IMG/VR virus record: IMGVR_UViG_3300038701_002238
Span: 1 to 33,672 of that record
Length of the DNA: 33,672 bases
Source of the DNA: a virus
Reading direction: 5' to 3' (one strand)
The position numbers and the translations under genes are program-made. Shown here one piece after another: positions 8,356 to 14,517 of the stretch; the first letter of the stretch is position 1; each line of letters begins with the position of its first letter. The notes under the pieces are model-generated. The model had not been told where the DNA came from, did no database searches, and was given only the letters and a program-made list of their open reading frames with translations.

Positions 8356-9312
8356 ATGAATCTTCACGAGATTGTTTCTAATTATAAGAAAATCTCGAAG
8401 GAATTAGGAAAAACGCCCACCATTAAGGAAATAGTAAAACACTCAAATATAAGTAAAAGACAAATAAACAAATATACTCATAACGAGCTTTGCAGAAAAG
8501 CAGGGCTTAATCCAAACACCAATACGCATGGTTTTGAAAAAATAACTATAGAGATTAGGCCACCGAAGATATTAATACTCGATATTGAAACTGCGCCTAT
8601 GCTCGTTAGAAGTTATGGGTTATGGAATCAAAATATATCAACAGGGTTTATCGTTAAAGATTGGTATATGATCTCATTTGCTGCTAAATGGGCGAATAAG
8701 AGTAAGTTCTACTACGCAGACACAAGATATACACACGAGAATGACCTTGAGCCATCAAAGCTCGCTCATAGCCTAATAGAACAGGCTGATGTAATTGTAG
8801 GTCATAACCTAGACCGCTTTGATATGAAAAAGCTCAATACAAGATTTCTAAAGCACAATTTACCACCGATTGGAAAAAGACAAACGATAGACACTTTAAA
8901 GATAGCTAAAAAGTATTTTGCAATATCTTCAAATAAACTAGATTACATCGCTAAATTCTTAGGGATTGAAGGTAAGAGGAAATCCAAAAAGTATAGTCAA
9001 CAAGAAATGTGGAACGGCTGTTGTGAGGGGATTTTAGATTGCTTTAAGGAAAATGAAAAATACAACAAGCAAGATATTACTGTGACGGAAGAGGTTTTTG
9101 ATAATCTCAAGAAATGGGATGAAAATTTAAACTTCCAGGCATATTACGGCAAGAAAGTTTGTATTTGTGGAAATGATAAATATAGAAAAGATGGGTTGCG
9201 TTATTCTAAGCAAGGTGCATTTCAAAGATTTAAGTGCTTAGAGTGTGGCAAAAATTACACTGGAAAAGAAAATCTAATTGATAAAGACTTAAGAAAAACA
9301 TTTTACAAGTGA
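8356..9312 (+). CDS. DEDDy 3'-5' exonuclease-like protein with HTH-type N terminus and zinc ribbon
   Basis: 318 residues with three parts. Residues 1-55 form a small helical domain (L-G-K-T-P-T-I-K-E, C-R-K-A-G-L-N-P) resembling the helical repeats of homing endonucleases. Residues 70-255 are an RNase H-like DEDD exonuclease: D76/E78 in L-D-I-E-T, D156 in G-H-N-L-D-R-F-D, and Y236-N-K-Q-D240, which makes it the DEDDy type of DnaQ and family-B polymerase exonucleases. Residues 268-300 are a C4 zinc ribbon (C269, C271, C294, C297) with G-L-R and Q-R-F-K-C. No polymerase domain follows. It begins 1 bp after the lipoprotein stop and is the penultimate gene of the late strand. A DNA-processing role is likely; the substrate is unknown. 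Confidence 0.85.
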   Translation: MNLHEIVSNYKKISKELGKTPTIKEIVKHSNISKRQINKYTHNELCRKAGLNPNTNTHGFEKITIEIRPPKILILDIETAPMLVRSYGLWNQNISTGFIVKDWYMISFAAKWANKSKFYYADTRYTHENDLEPSKLAHSLIEQADVIVGHNLDRFDMKKLNTRFLKHNLPPIGKRQTIDTLKIAKKYFAISSNKLDYIAKFLGIEGKRKSKKYSQQEMWNGCCEGILDCFKENEKYNKQDITVTEEVFDNLKKWDENLNFQAYYGKKVCICGNDKYRKDGLRYSKQGAFQRFKCLECGKNYTGKENLIDKDLRKTFYK

Positions 9313-9318
9313 GGTTAA

Positions 9319-9624
9319 GTGAAGAAGTTCAAGAGCCATAAAATTGAAATCATGGGCAAAGAAGTTTTAGTTAATTTTATACCTCACGTTATCCACAGTG
9401 GGCAATATTGGTCTGGAATGTTTTATCCCGATAAATGGCTCATAGAAATTGCAACAGAAGGTAATACCGAGGACTTTATAAAGCATACTTTTTTACATGA
9501 ATTAGGCCATGCAATCACTTATCGAATAGGTGCAATACAGGCAGATTTTAGCAATGATCTTCAAGAAATGATTGTCGAAAACTACGCTACTGTTTTAACT
9601 GAGCTGTGGGATTTCGAGTTATAA
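9319..9624 (+). CDS. Small zinc metallopeptidase-like protein (HELGH)
   Basis: 101 residues from GTG with an AGGTTAAG leader. The zinc-binding motif T-F-L-H-E-L-G-H-A-I lies at residues 57-66 (H60, E61, H64), with a downstream helix Q-E-M-I-V-E (residues 82-87) that could give the third ligand, as in gluzincins. This minimal fold is common in phages and resembles ImmA/IrrE-like peptidase cores without the HTH part. No substrate can be inferred. It is the last gene of the rightward block, immediately before attP. Confidence 0.8.
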   Translation: MKKFKSHKIEIMGKEVLVNFIPHVIHSGQYWSGMFYPDKWLIEIATEGNTEDFIKHTFLHELGHAITYRIGAIQADFSNDLQEMIVENYATVLTELWDFEL

Positions 9625-9633
9625 TTAACATTA

Positions 9634-9666
9634 TTTTGTGACACTTTTTGTGCGCCTTTTGTGCGC
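9634..9666 (+). repeat. Left arm-type repeats, TTTTGTG x3
   Basis: TTTTGTG occurs at 9634, 9646 and 9657, spaced 12 and 11 bp, about one helical turn. The last two are followed by CGC (TTTTGTGCGC). They are likely integrase arm-type binding sites on the P side. A similar TTTGTGCGGA is present in the opposite orientation at 9978-9987, close to the integrase stop. Confidence 0.6.
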
Positions 9667-9711
9667 ATATTTTTATCACCTTCATAAGTAATTAAAATGT
9701 TTATGTTTTTT

Positions 9712-9748
9712 AGAGAGTTGCGAGGGTTCAAGTCCCCCACAACTCTTA
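9712..9748 (+). other. tRNA 3'-end-like segment, probable attP core
   Basis: The segment has a T-arm-like hairpin, GAGGG-TTCAAGT-CCCCC (9722-9738, one A:C mismatch), whose loop fits the tRNA consensus TTCRANY. An outer 7-bp stem AGAGTTG/CAACTCT (9714-9720 with 9740-9746) surrounds it. No D-arm or anticodon arm is present upstream, so it is not a tRNA gene. Phages that integrate into tRNA genes carry just such a 3' fragment, which rebuilds the host gene after integration. Crossover in the 7-base T loop is the usual location. Confidence 0.65.
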
Positions 9749-9812
9749 ACTATGATAATCGATTTATTTTTTCATTATACTGTAAAGCAGAGTCACTTAA
9801 AACAAAATATAA

Positions 9813-9843
9813 ATCCGCAAAGATTCCGCAAAGATTCCGCAAA
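9813..9843 (-). repeat. Right arm-type repeats, TTTGCGGA x3
   Basis: Read on the minus strand, TTTGCGGA occurs three times with an exact 11-bp period (TCCGCAAA at 9814, 9825 and 9836 on the plus strand). The helical phasing and position opposite the left array relative to the core fit P'-side integrase arm sites. Confidence 0.62.
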
Positions 9844-9888
9844 TTATAAGTTTTTGATTTTTAAAGAGTTAAGAAGCGTAAGTAATTG

Positions 9889-9938
9889 ATTTAGTGGTAG
9901 CGTCGGGCAGAGTTGAACTGCCAATTATGACACTAAAT
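9889..9938 (-). other. Second tRNA 3'-end fragment with encoded CCA
   Basis: On the minus strand the sequence has a perfect T arm, GGCAG-TTCAACT-CTGCC (9922 down to 9906), then seven acceptor-strand bases CGACGCT, a discriminator A and CCA (down to 9895). This is the exact layout of a tRNA 3' terminus. There is no matching 5' acceptor strand (AGCGTCG) or anticodon arm upstream, so it is a fragment. It is enclosed by an 8-bp inverted repeat, ATTTAGTG (9889-9896) and CACTAAAT (9931-9938). It lies outside the arm arrays, between them and the integrase, so it may be a relic of another integration site or a structured element. Confidence 0.6.
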
Positions 9939-9999
9939 AGTAATGATTTCGGTTGCTTGTATGGCGTTGTTTTTTCATCCGCACAAATTCCGCATATAA

Positions 10000-11295
10000 T
10001 CACTGAGCTTCTTTAAACTCTAAAATATTAAAAGCGTCGTTAACATTTTCACTTTTTGCATAAACATATCGTTCCATTAAGGTCTTTGCTCTAACTCCTG
10101 ACATTTTTTCTAGTACCGAAATGCTTACGCCGTTTGACTCTAAGTGTGATAAAAGTGCGTGTTTAATCTCATACATATTCAACTTAAATGTAGGTGTTTT
10201 TTTGAGTCCAGATAATTGGACAGCTTCACGCCATGCTCTTTGTATAGGTCTATCTGAAATTGAGTCTTTGTATTTACCTTTGAATATAAAAGAGTCTAAT
10301 TCGTTTTCTATGCTTACATATTTTTGAAAAATCTCTCTAGCCTCACTAAGAAGAGGTAGGGTTAATTTAGAGTATTTTTCTCCTTCACCTTGAGACTTTC
10401 TTCCGGTTGTTAACTCACCTTCACTAAAGTGTTCGTCAAAAGTTATTGTGTGATTTACAAAATCAATATCGTTCCAACGCAAAGCCCTAAATTCTGAAGG
10501 TCTGACAGGATAGAAGAGAGCAAGACTTATTATGTCTTTATACTTTTCGTTTTTCACCTTGCTGCATATTAATTTGGCTTGTTCATAATTCATTATCTCA
10601 ATGCGTTTTTTAGATGATTTGACTTGATCTAGGCGAGGCACACTCTTGATATGCCCTAATCTATGGGCCTCAAACAAAATGGTTTTAAGCTCATTTACAG
10701 TGTAATTAATTGTGTTTTCTGTTGCATCGTAATTAACTCTAAAGCCTCTTACTTTGTTGGTGTTGATAAGATTTACTGGTTGCTTTTTAAAAAAATTCTT
10801 TAGGTGGTTGCAACTTTTAACCTTGTTTTTATATCCTGACTTTGTAATCTCTTTGTTTTTCCATCTTTTAAAATGGAAAGGGAGATATATCTGGTCTACA
10901 AAGTTGGTAAACTCTAATTGTTCTCGCATTTTCTTTGAGTCATAATCTCTATAATCAAAATCACCACTTTCTAGTTCTGCTCGAATATTCTCAAGAGTGT
11001 TTAAGCAACGGCCAGCTTTTTCTAATCTTCTACCATTTTGGTCGTGCCTAATTGTTACGCTTTTTTTCTTACCAAGATCATCTTCAACCCTTGCTACAAT
11101 TCTAAACCTTAGAGGGTGCTTGGAGCATGAGGCACAACGAGGGATGAGGATGCTTTCATCAAATTCATAATATTCGTTAAATTTGCCACCACAGCGGCAC
11201 TGATTTGACTTGTTTTCATCAGCGTATATTTTAGCACTCAAGAAGTTGCCCTTGTTTAAAGAGTTTTGAATGTTAAAAAATACGGCCTTTTTCAT
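10000..11295 (-). CDS. int: Tyrosine recombinase / phage integrase with N-terminal zinc motif
   Basis: 431 residues. The N-terminal region has a C-x-C...C-x-x-C zinc-ribbon-like motif (C33, C35, C54, C57), followed by a SAM-like core-binding region (about 125-225) and the catalytic domain (235-425). Arg I is R265 in Y-P-V-R-P-S-E-F-R-A-L-R-W, a probable catalytic Lys is K308 or K310, and the nucleophile is Y410 in M-E-R-Y. The usual H-x-x-R box reads Y375-E-I-K378-H, and the second His position is Val (G-V-R), so two or three normally conserved residues are replaced. The gene ends beside attP and carries out phage integration and excision. The ribosome site before the ATG is weak. Confidence 0.92.
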   Translation of the reverse strand: MKKAVFFNIQNSLNKGNFLSAKIYADENKSNQCRCGGKFNEYYEFDESILIPRCASCSKHPLRFRIVARVEDDLGKKKSVTIRHDQNGRRLEKAGRCLNTLENIRAELESGDFDYRDYDSKKMREQLEFTNFVDQIYLPFHFKRWKNKEITKSGYKNKVKSCNHLKNFFKKQPVNLINTNKVRGFRVNYDATENTINYTVNELKTILFEAHRLGHIKSVPRLDQVKSSKKRIEIMNYEQAKLICSKVKNEKYKDIISLALFYPVRPSEFRALRWNDIDFVNHTITFDEHFSEGELTTGRKSQGEGEKYSKLTLPLLSEAREIFQKYVSIENELDSFIFKGKYKDSISDRPIQRAWREAVQLSGLKKTPTFKLNMYEIKHALLSHLESNGVSISVLEKMSGVRAKTLMERYVYAKSENVNDAFNILEFKEAQ

Positions 11296-11354
11296 TAATT
11301 ATCAATTATTCCTTATTTGCTGTGTGTTAATTCCATATTCCAAAATAGAATCAC

Positions 11355-11591
11355 TTATTTTATATTTAACTTTTCTTCAAGTTTTGATTTAATCTCATCC
11401 ATATCAGCCCAATTTTTAACTTCTAAATTTAGGAGACAGCATATATTTTCAAATGAAGTACAATATTTATTATGCCAAATAGTATCGACCACAGCGGTGT
11501 TAATATTTTCCTCTTTAAAAAATACATCATATGTTAATTGCCTAAGAGCACTTAAATAATTTTTATTATCGCAACATGTTCCATCACTCAT
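11355..11591 (-). CDS. Small cysteine-containing hypothetical protein
   Basis: 78 residues with six cysteines and an acidic/lysine-rich C terminus (D-E-I-K-S-K-L-E-E-K-L). A TAGGAA ribosome site lies 6 bp before the ATG. It is the last gene of the leftward early block before the integrase. No family was recognised; the Cys spacing does not give a clear zinc motif. Confidence 0.62.
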   Translation of the reverse strand: MSDGTCCDNKNYLSALRQLTYDVFFKEENINTAVVDTIWHNKYCTSFENICCLLNLEVKNWADMDEIKSKLEEKLNIK

Positions 11592-11602
11592 AATATTCCT
11601 AC

Positions 11603-11821
11603 CTATTTTATTATTTTAGATGTTAAGTTCAACAAAACGCACAGCTCATTGTGGAGAGCCAACCCAGTGTTTGTCTCGTATAAACAAAAATCACCAGATA
11701 TTAAATTTTCCACTAGCCACTTGTGTAAATGGAAGTGTTTTTCTAGTAGCTCTTGGTGATTAGCACTTAACTGAGAAAGCTCTTCTTTTAAGTTGATACT
11801 CTCATCTCTTTTATTTTTCAT
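11603..11821 (-). CDS. Small helical hypothetical protein
   Basis: 72 residues, beginning M-K-N-K-R-D-E-S and continuing as amphipathic helix. A CGGAG ribosome site precedes the ATG. It lies 11 bp upstream of the following small gene. No known domain was recognised. Confidence 0.62.
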   Translation of the reverse strand: MKNKRDESINLKEELSQLSANHQELLEKHFHLHKWLVENLISGDFCLYETNTGLALHNELCVLLNLTSKIIK

Positions 11822-11873
11822 ACTAATCTCCGTATATTATAAATAAATGCGCTTTTCCGTATAAGTAGTCTCG

Positions 11874-11999
11874 TTACTCTTCTTCATCTTTATAGCAACC
11901 GCCTAGCCACCTATTATCCGGCTCGTATACTAATATTATTACAAAAATCTCATGCACTAAAATTAAAAGCCTCTTGGCTTTACCAATAAAATCGCTCAG
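11874..11999 (-). CDS. Possible 41-residue single-TM protein with non-ATG start
   Basis: An open frame just after the first HNH gene encodes L-S-D-F-I-G-K-A-K-R, then a hydrophobic segment L-L-I-L-V-H-E-I-F-V-I-I-L-V-Y and an acidic tail ending K-D-E-E-E. There is an AGGGAG site 8 bp before a CTG codon at 11999, the only plausible start with a ribosome site; a GTG further in lacks one. Basic residues, then a membrane helix, then a polar tail look like a real small membrane protein, but the start codon is rare, so confidence is low. Confidence 0.35.
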   Translation of the reverse strand: MSDFIGKAKRLLILVHEIFVIILVYEPDNRWLGGCYKDEEE

Positions 12000-12003
12000 A
12001 AAG

Positions 12004-12549
12004 TTATCTCCCTGTTAACCACGACCACGTTGTGCCGTTCTTTATATTCTTAATGTTTTCCACTTCAACATTAAACTTTTCAGCAAGCTCCTTAATTGTG
12101 TGAGTATCAAACATCCCGCACATATTCGTCACCTGCTTATTAGTCAGTTTTGTTTTACCGCTATCTTCGCCACGCTTTTGCCACCCACCAGTCATTATCA
12201 TTGCGTGATTAATGTTGTGTTTCTGGTCGCACCACTCGAGATTGGAAGCCTTGTTATTTGTTTTGTCTCCGTCAATATGATTAACATAGGGGTAGTTATT
12301 GGGATTAGGGATAAAGTGCTGAGCGACTAATCTGTGAACCCTTAGTGTTTTTGTTTTTCCATAAGAGATAGTAGGTAGCACATAGCAGTAGCCCCAATTA
12401 TTAGGCGGAGTTTTCATCATCTTTTCCTTAACATTTTGGTAAACGCCGCGACGGAAAATCTTTCTCGCATTGCTCCTTACTCTGCCATGATTGCTAATTG
12501 AGTAATTACCCTTAAAACCATCTATATCTTTCCATATTTCACTATTCAT
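12004..12549 (-). CDS. HNH homing-type endonuclease with NUMOD4 domain
   Basis: 181 residues. The N terminus matches NUMOD4 (W-K-D-I-D-G-F, Y-S-I-S-N-H-G-R-V-R-S). The HNH nuclease core follows at about residues 93-133: H-R-L-V-A-Q-H-F-I-P, then N-H-I-D-G-D-K-T-N-N and N-L-E-W-C. The C terminus (about 145-180) is a NUMOD1/HTH-like DNA-binding segment starting K-L-T-N-K-Q-V. These are free-standing mobile nucleases common in phages. A GAGGT ribosome site overlaps the stop of the preceding small gene. It shares architecture with the protein at 13395-13925, but the two sequences differ widely. Confidence 0.9.
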   Translation of the reverse strand: MNSEIWKDIDGFKGNYSISNHGRVRSNARKIFRRGVYQNVKEKMMKTPPNNWGYCYVLPTISYGKTKTLRVHRLVAQHFIPNPNNYPYVNHIDGDKTNNKASNLEWCDQKHNINHAMIMTGGWQKRGEDSGKTKLTNKQVTNMCGMFDTHTIKELAEKFNVEVENIKNIKNGTTWSWLTGR

Positions 12550-12555
12550 TCTACC

Positions 12556-12696
12556 TCATTTTAATAATTTGCACTTATCTCTTAGTGAGTCGCCAAACTT
12601 AGAATCCATCAAAAAGTTTCCAAGCTCAGACACCAAGTGAAACGGCATAAAAAACGCTATAATAATTCCTAAAATTAACCTGTAAAAATATTTCAT
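12556..12696 (-). CDS. 46-residue membrane protein
   Basis: An ATG with a GAGGT ribosome site overlapping the stop of the upstream small gene encodes M-K-Y-F-Y-R, a hydrophobic helix L-I-L-G-I-I-I-A-F-F-M-P-F, then a polar tail ending K-C-K-L-L-K. One probable transmembrane segment. It lies in a tight run of small leftward genes and its stop codon overlaps the ribosome site of the HNH gene. Function unknown. Confidence 0.62.
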   Translation of the reverse strand: MKYFYRLILGIIIAFFMPFHLVSELGNFLMDSKFGDSLRDKCKLLK

Positions 12697-12704
12697 AATT
12701 TACC

Positions 12705-12863
12705 TCATTTTATACGCTCAATAGTTCTTCTTAGAAAATCTCTATGAGAATCCATTTCTTTCAATAATTTCTCTTCACCTTTTAATTCGCCATATAGTTT
12801 TCCAAAGAAGAAAGCTAAGATTAGCGGTGAAATTCTTATCAATACTTCTGAAAACAGCTCCAT
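12705..12863 (-). CDS. 52-residue membrane-anchored protein
   Basis: A strong AAGGAGA site precedes the ATG. The product starts M-E-L-F-S-E-V, has one hydrophobic segment (L-I-R-I-S-P-L-I-L-A-F-F-F-G) and a charged helical tail (E-E-K-L-L-K-E-M). Its TGA overlaps the ribosome site of the next small membrane gene. N-terminal TM plus short cytoplasmic helix is typical of phage accessory membrane peptides; no function can be assigned. Confidence 0.65.
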   Translation of the reverse strand: MELFSEVLIRISPLILAFFFGKLYGELKGEEKLLKEMDSHRDFLRRTIERIK

Positions 12864-12876
12864 AATCGTCTCCTTT

Positions 12877-13026
12877 TTAAAATGTTAATTCATAACCAAG
12901 CTTACTCATAACTTTTTCAAGCTCTTTAACTTTTGGTTTATCTTTATCTGCTTTCTTTAAAGTGCCTGTAGTATTAACAATTTCTTGCATTAACTTTAGT
13001 GCTTTTTTGACGTGTTTTTCTTTCAT
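12877..13026 (-). CDS. 49-residue lysine-rich helical protein
   Basis: The ATG is preceded by TGGAGTA. The product is basic and helical (K-H-V-K-K-A-L-K-L-M-Q-E) with a central K-K-A-D-K-D-K-P turn and a C-terminal helix E-L-E-K-V-M-S-K-L. It is followed at once by the two small membrane-protein genes. No family recognised. Confidence 0.58.
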   Translation of the reverse strand: MKEKHVKKALKLMQEIVNTTGTLKKADKDKPKVKELEKVMSKLGYELTF

Positions 13027-13179
13027 TATTACTCCATATTCTAATTAATAGGCGAGTAGTTTTAAGTGATACTCAGCACTCAGTAGTAGTTAACATAGCT
13101 TTACTACTGGGAATGGTTTTTAGGGCTTAAGGCAACAACCCATGGGCTACCACGCCCAGAACCAGCTCGATAATCTAAA
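13027..13179 (-). other. 153-bp intercistronic region with hairpins
   Basis: No open frame of more than about eight codons with a ribosome site was found. Two hairpins are visible: CAGTAGTA/TACTACTG (13081-13088 with 13102-13109, 13-base loop) and GGGC/GCCC (13144-13147 with 13154-13157). No U tract follows either on the minus strand, so a simple terminator is unlikely. The GC content is higher than the surroundings. It could be a small structured RNA or a processing site in the leftward transcript. Confidence 0.35.
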
Positions 13180-13386
13180 TTATTTTATTGTTATACTTAA
13201 ATTGCTAATAATTTCTTTTCCTTTTACTTCAAAGCAACTTATATTATCCAAAGTGCAAACGTAATCTAGCATGCATTCTTTGATAATTTCCTGAGCCTCT
13301 TTTTTTGTATCTGCCATGCCATAAAACTCCTCACAGCCGTAACTTCCATAGAGTATAATATATCTACCTGTTCTTTTTTTTGTCAT
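13180..13386 (-). CDS. Small hypothetical protein
   Basis: 68 residues beginning M-T-K-K-R-T-G-R-Y, with a mixed beta/alpha pattern: a strand Y-I-I-L-Y-G-S-Y-G, a helix K-K-E-A-Q-E-I-I-K-E-C and a strand I-S-C-F-E-V-K-G-K. This beta-alpha-beta-like order is seen in small phage accessory proteins. The ribosome site is weak (AAGG, about 12 bp away). Function unknown. Confidence 0.58.
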   Translation of the reverse strand: MTKKRTGRYIILYGSYGCEEFYGMADTKKEAQEIIKECMLDYVCTLDNISCFEVKGKEIISNLSITIK

Positions 13387-13394
13387 ACAAACTC

Positions 13395-13925
13395 TTACCT
13401 TTTATTATGTTGTTTATAATCAATCACATTCATCCAACTCCAAGCCTTACCGCTTTTAATAGAGCTTATGTTAGCTTGGGTTACTCCATAGTGTTCTGCT
13501 ATTTTCCATTGTGGCATGTAACCTAAGAATGTCTTAATCGTTAGTATCTCCATATCATCTAATACGGTTTTTGGGTTATCAGTACCGAACATGCCAAACT
13601 TTAACCCAGTATCAAAAGCATGTTGAGTATTCTCTTGATTTGTCATCCACTCCAAATTTGAAACATGGTTATTATTTTTATTGCCATCTTTATGGTTTAC
13701 TTGCCATTTATCCTTAGGTTTTTCAATAAAAGCCTCTGCTACTAATCGGTGTCTCATTTTACCTATTGTTTTTCCATTCTTTCGCAGAAATATTTGGTGG
13801 TAGCCGCGTCGATTTTTACCGCCGATTAAAACGGTTGGAGTTTTCTTTTTATAGCTAACAACTTCACCATTTTCATTGACTGTGTAGCCGTCGAAATTTT
13901 TTATATTTTTAACTCTGTATTTCAA
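13395..13925 (-). CDS. HNH homing-type endonuclease, NUMOD4-like, second copy
   Basis: 176 residues with a shortened NUMOD4-like start (F-D-G-Y-T-V-N-E-N-G-E-V-V-S), an HNH core (H-R-L-V-A-E-A-F-I, then N-H-K-D-G-N-K-N-N-N and N-L-E-W-M) at about residues 58-95, and a C-terminal HTH (W-K-I-A-E-H-Y-G-V-T-Q-A-N-I-S-S-I) that probably binds DNA. It ends K-A-W-S-W-M, close to the T-T-W-S-W-L end of the other copy, so they share ancestry. It lies 9 bp from the next gene and 21 bp from the previous one, as expected for a free-standing insertion in an operon. Confidence 0.9.
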   Translation of the reverse strand: MKYRVKNIKNFDGYTVNENGEVVSYKKKTPTVLIGGKNRRGYHQIFLRKNGKTIGKMRHRLVAEAFIEKPKDKWQVNHKDGNKNNNHVSNLEWMTNQENTQHAFDTGLKFGMFGTDNPKTVLDDMEILTIKTFLGYMPQWKIAEHYGVTQANISSIKSGKAWSWMNVIDYKQHNKR

Positions 13926-13946
13926 AAATGATTTCCTTTGTTTTAT

Positions 13947-14255
13947 TTAGTAGCTATTAGGTAAAAATGATTCAATACAATTAAACCTATCATCCGACCA
14001 ACTAGCATCTTCATTCCTTTCGTATATGCCAGACCAATCCATAAACGACCCATCGCTAAAACTATAGGTGTTTCTATACTCTGAGCGAATAGTTCTCGGT
14101 CTTGTCTGTTCTTTTTGAAAGTAAGCTTCACCGTCACTAAAAACCAAGCACTTTTCACCTTTTTTAATTATGCGCCCCTCATTATTCCAATCTTCATAAC
14201 TTCTTAATTCTGCCTCATAGATAAGGTCTTTTATCAGCAATTCATTTAAAGTCAT
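13947..14255 (-). CDS. Hypothetical early protein
   Basis: 102 residues with an AAGGAGA site before the ATG. The sequence has beta-rich, charged patterns (G-E-K-C-L-V-F-S-D-G-E-A-Y-F, Y-S-F-S-D-G-S-F-M-D-W-S-G) and many Trp/Tyr/Arg. A start M-T-L-N-E-L-L and an I-I-K-K-G-E-K-C strand slightly recall DNA-modulation proteins, but I cannot assign a family. Confidence 0.65.
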   Translation of the reverse strand: MTLNELLIKDLIYEAELRSYEDWNNEGRIIKKGEKCLVFSDGEAYFQKEQTRPRTIRSEYRNTYSFSDGSFMDWSGIYERNEDASWSDDRFNCIESFLPNSY

Positions 14256-14283
14256 AATTTCTCCTTAATCTATTCGCTTTTAT

Positions 14284-14502
14284 TTATCTATTAACAGGTG
14301 ACTTGCGTTGAATTTTAGCTCGATCATGCATTGCCAACCTAAAATTTTCAGCAAGATCGTCGATTTGTTTCTCTGTTAAATCTCCAAGCGCTACTTTTGG
14401 TGACTCTCTAAACCCGTCTTGGCGTTTACCTGTGCAGCTATTATCTATAATAATAAAGTTTGGTACAGTAGGGGTTTTAAGCTTAAAAGTTATTTCACTC
14501 AT
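14284..14502 (-). CDS. Small hypothetical protein
   Basis: 72 residues; an AGGAAAG site precedes the ATG. It has a beta strand (P-N-F-I-I-I-D-N-S) followed by R-E-S-P-K-V-A-L-G-D-L-T and a basic helical tail. It lies immediately downstream of the broken methyltransferase in the leftward operon. Family unknown. Confidence 0.6.
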   Translation of the reverse strand: MSEITFKLKTPTVPNFIIIDNSCTGKRQDGFRESPKVALGDLTEKQIDDLAENFRLAMHDRAKIQRKSPVNR

Positions 14503-14517
14503 ATATTCTTTCCTCTT

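Larger units (their letters stand above)
9634..9843. other. attP: Probable phage attachment site (attP)
   Basis: The 375-bp gap between the rightward late block and the integrase gene holds no gene. It contains a tRNA 3'-end-like core (9712-9748) between two repeat arrays (9634-9666 and 9813-9843). A core with short, helically phased repeats on both sides next to a tyrosine integrase is the layout of lambda-type attP sites, with core-type and arm-type integrase sites. The assignment is inferred from layout and needs a host junction to prove it. Confidence 0.72.

Noticed and set aside
9644-9677. Intrinsic terminator after the late block
   Set aside because: The GCGC stem is only four pairs and better explained by the repeated TTTTGTGCGC arm sites.
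9671-9746. A complete tRNA gene ending at 9746
   Set aside because: Only the T arm and a 3' acceptor-like strand are present; no D arm, anticodon arm or separated 5' acceptor strand fits in the preceding 75 bases.
13943-14158. 71-codon minus-strand frame overlapping 13947-14255
   Set aside because: Lies wholly inside a gene with a better ribosome site and has shadow-like composition.
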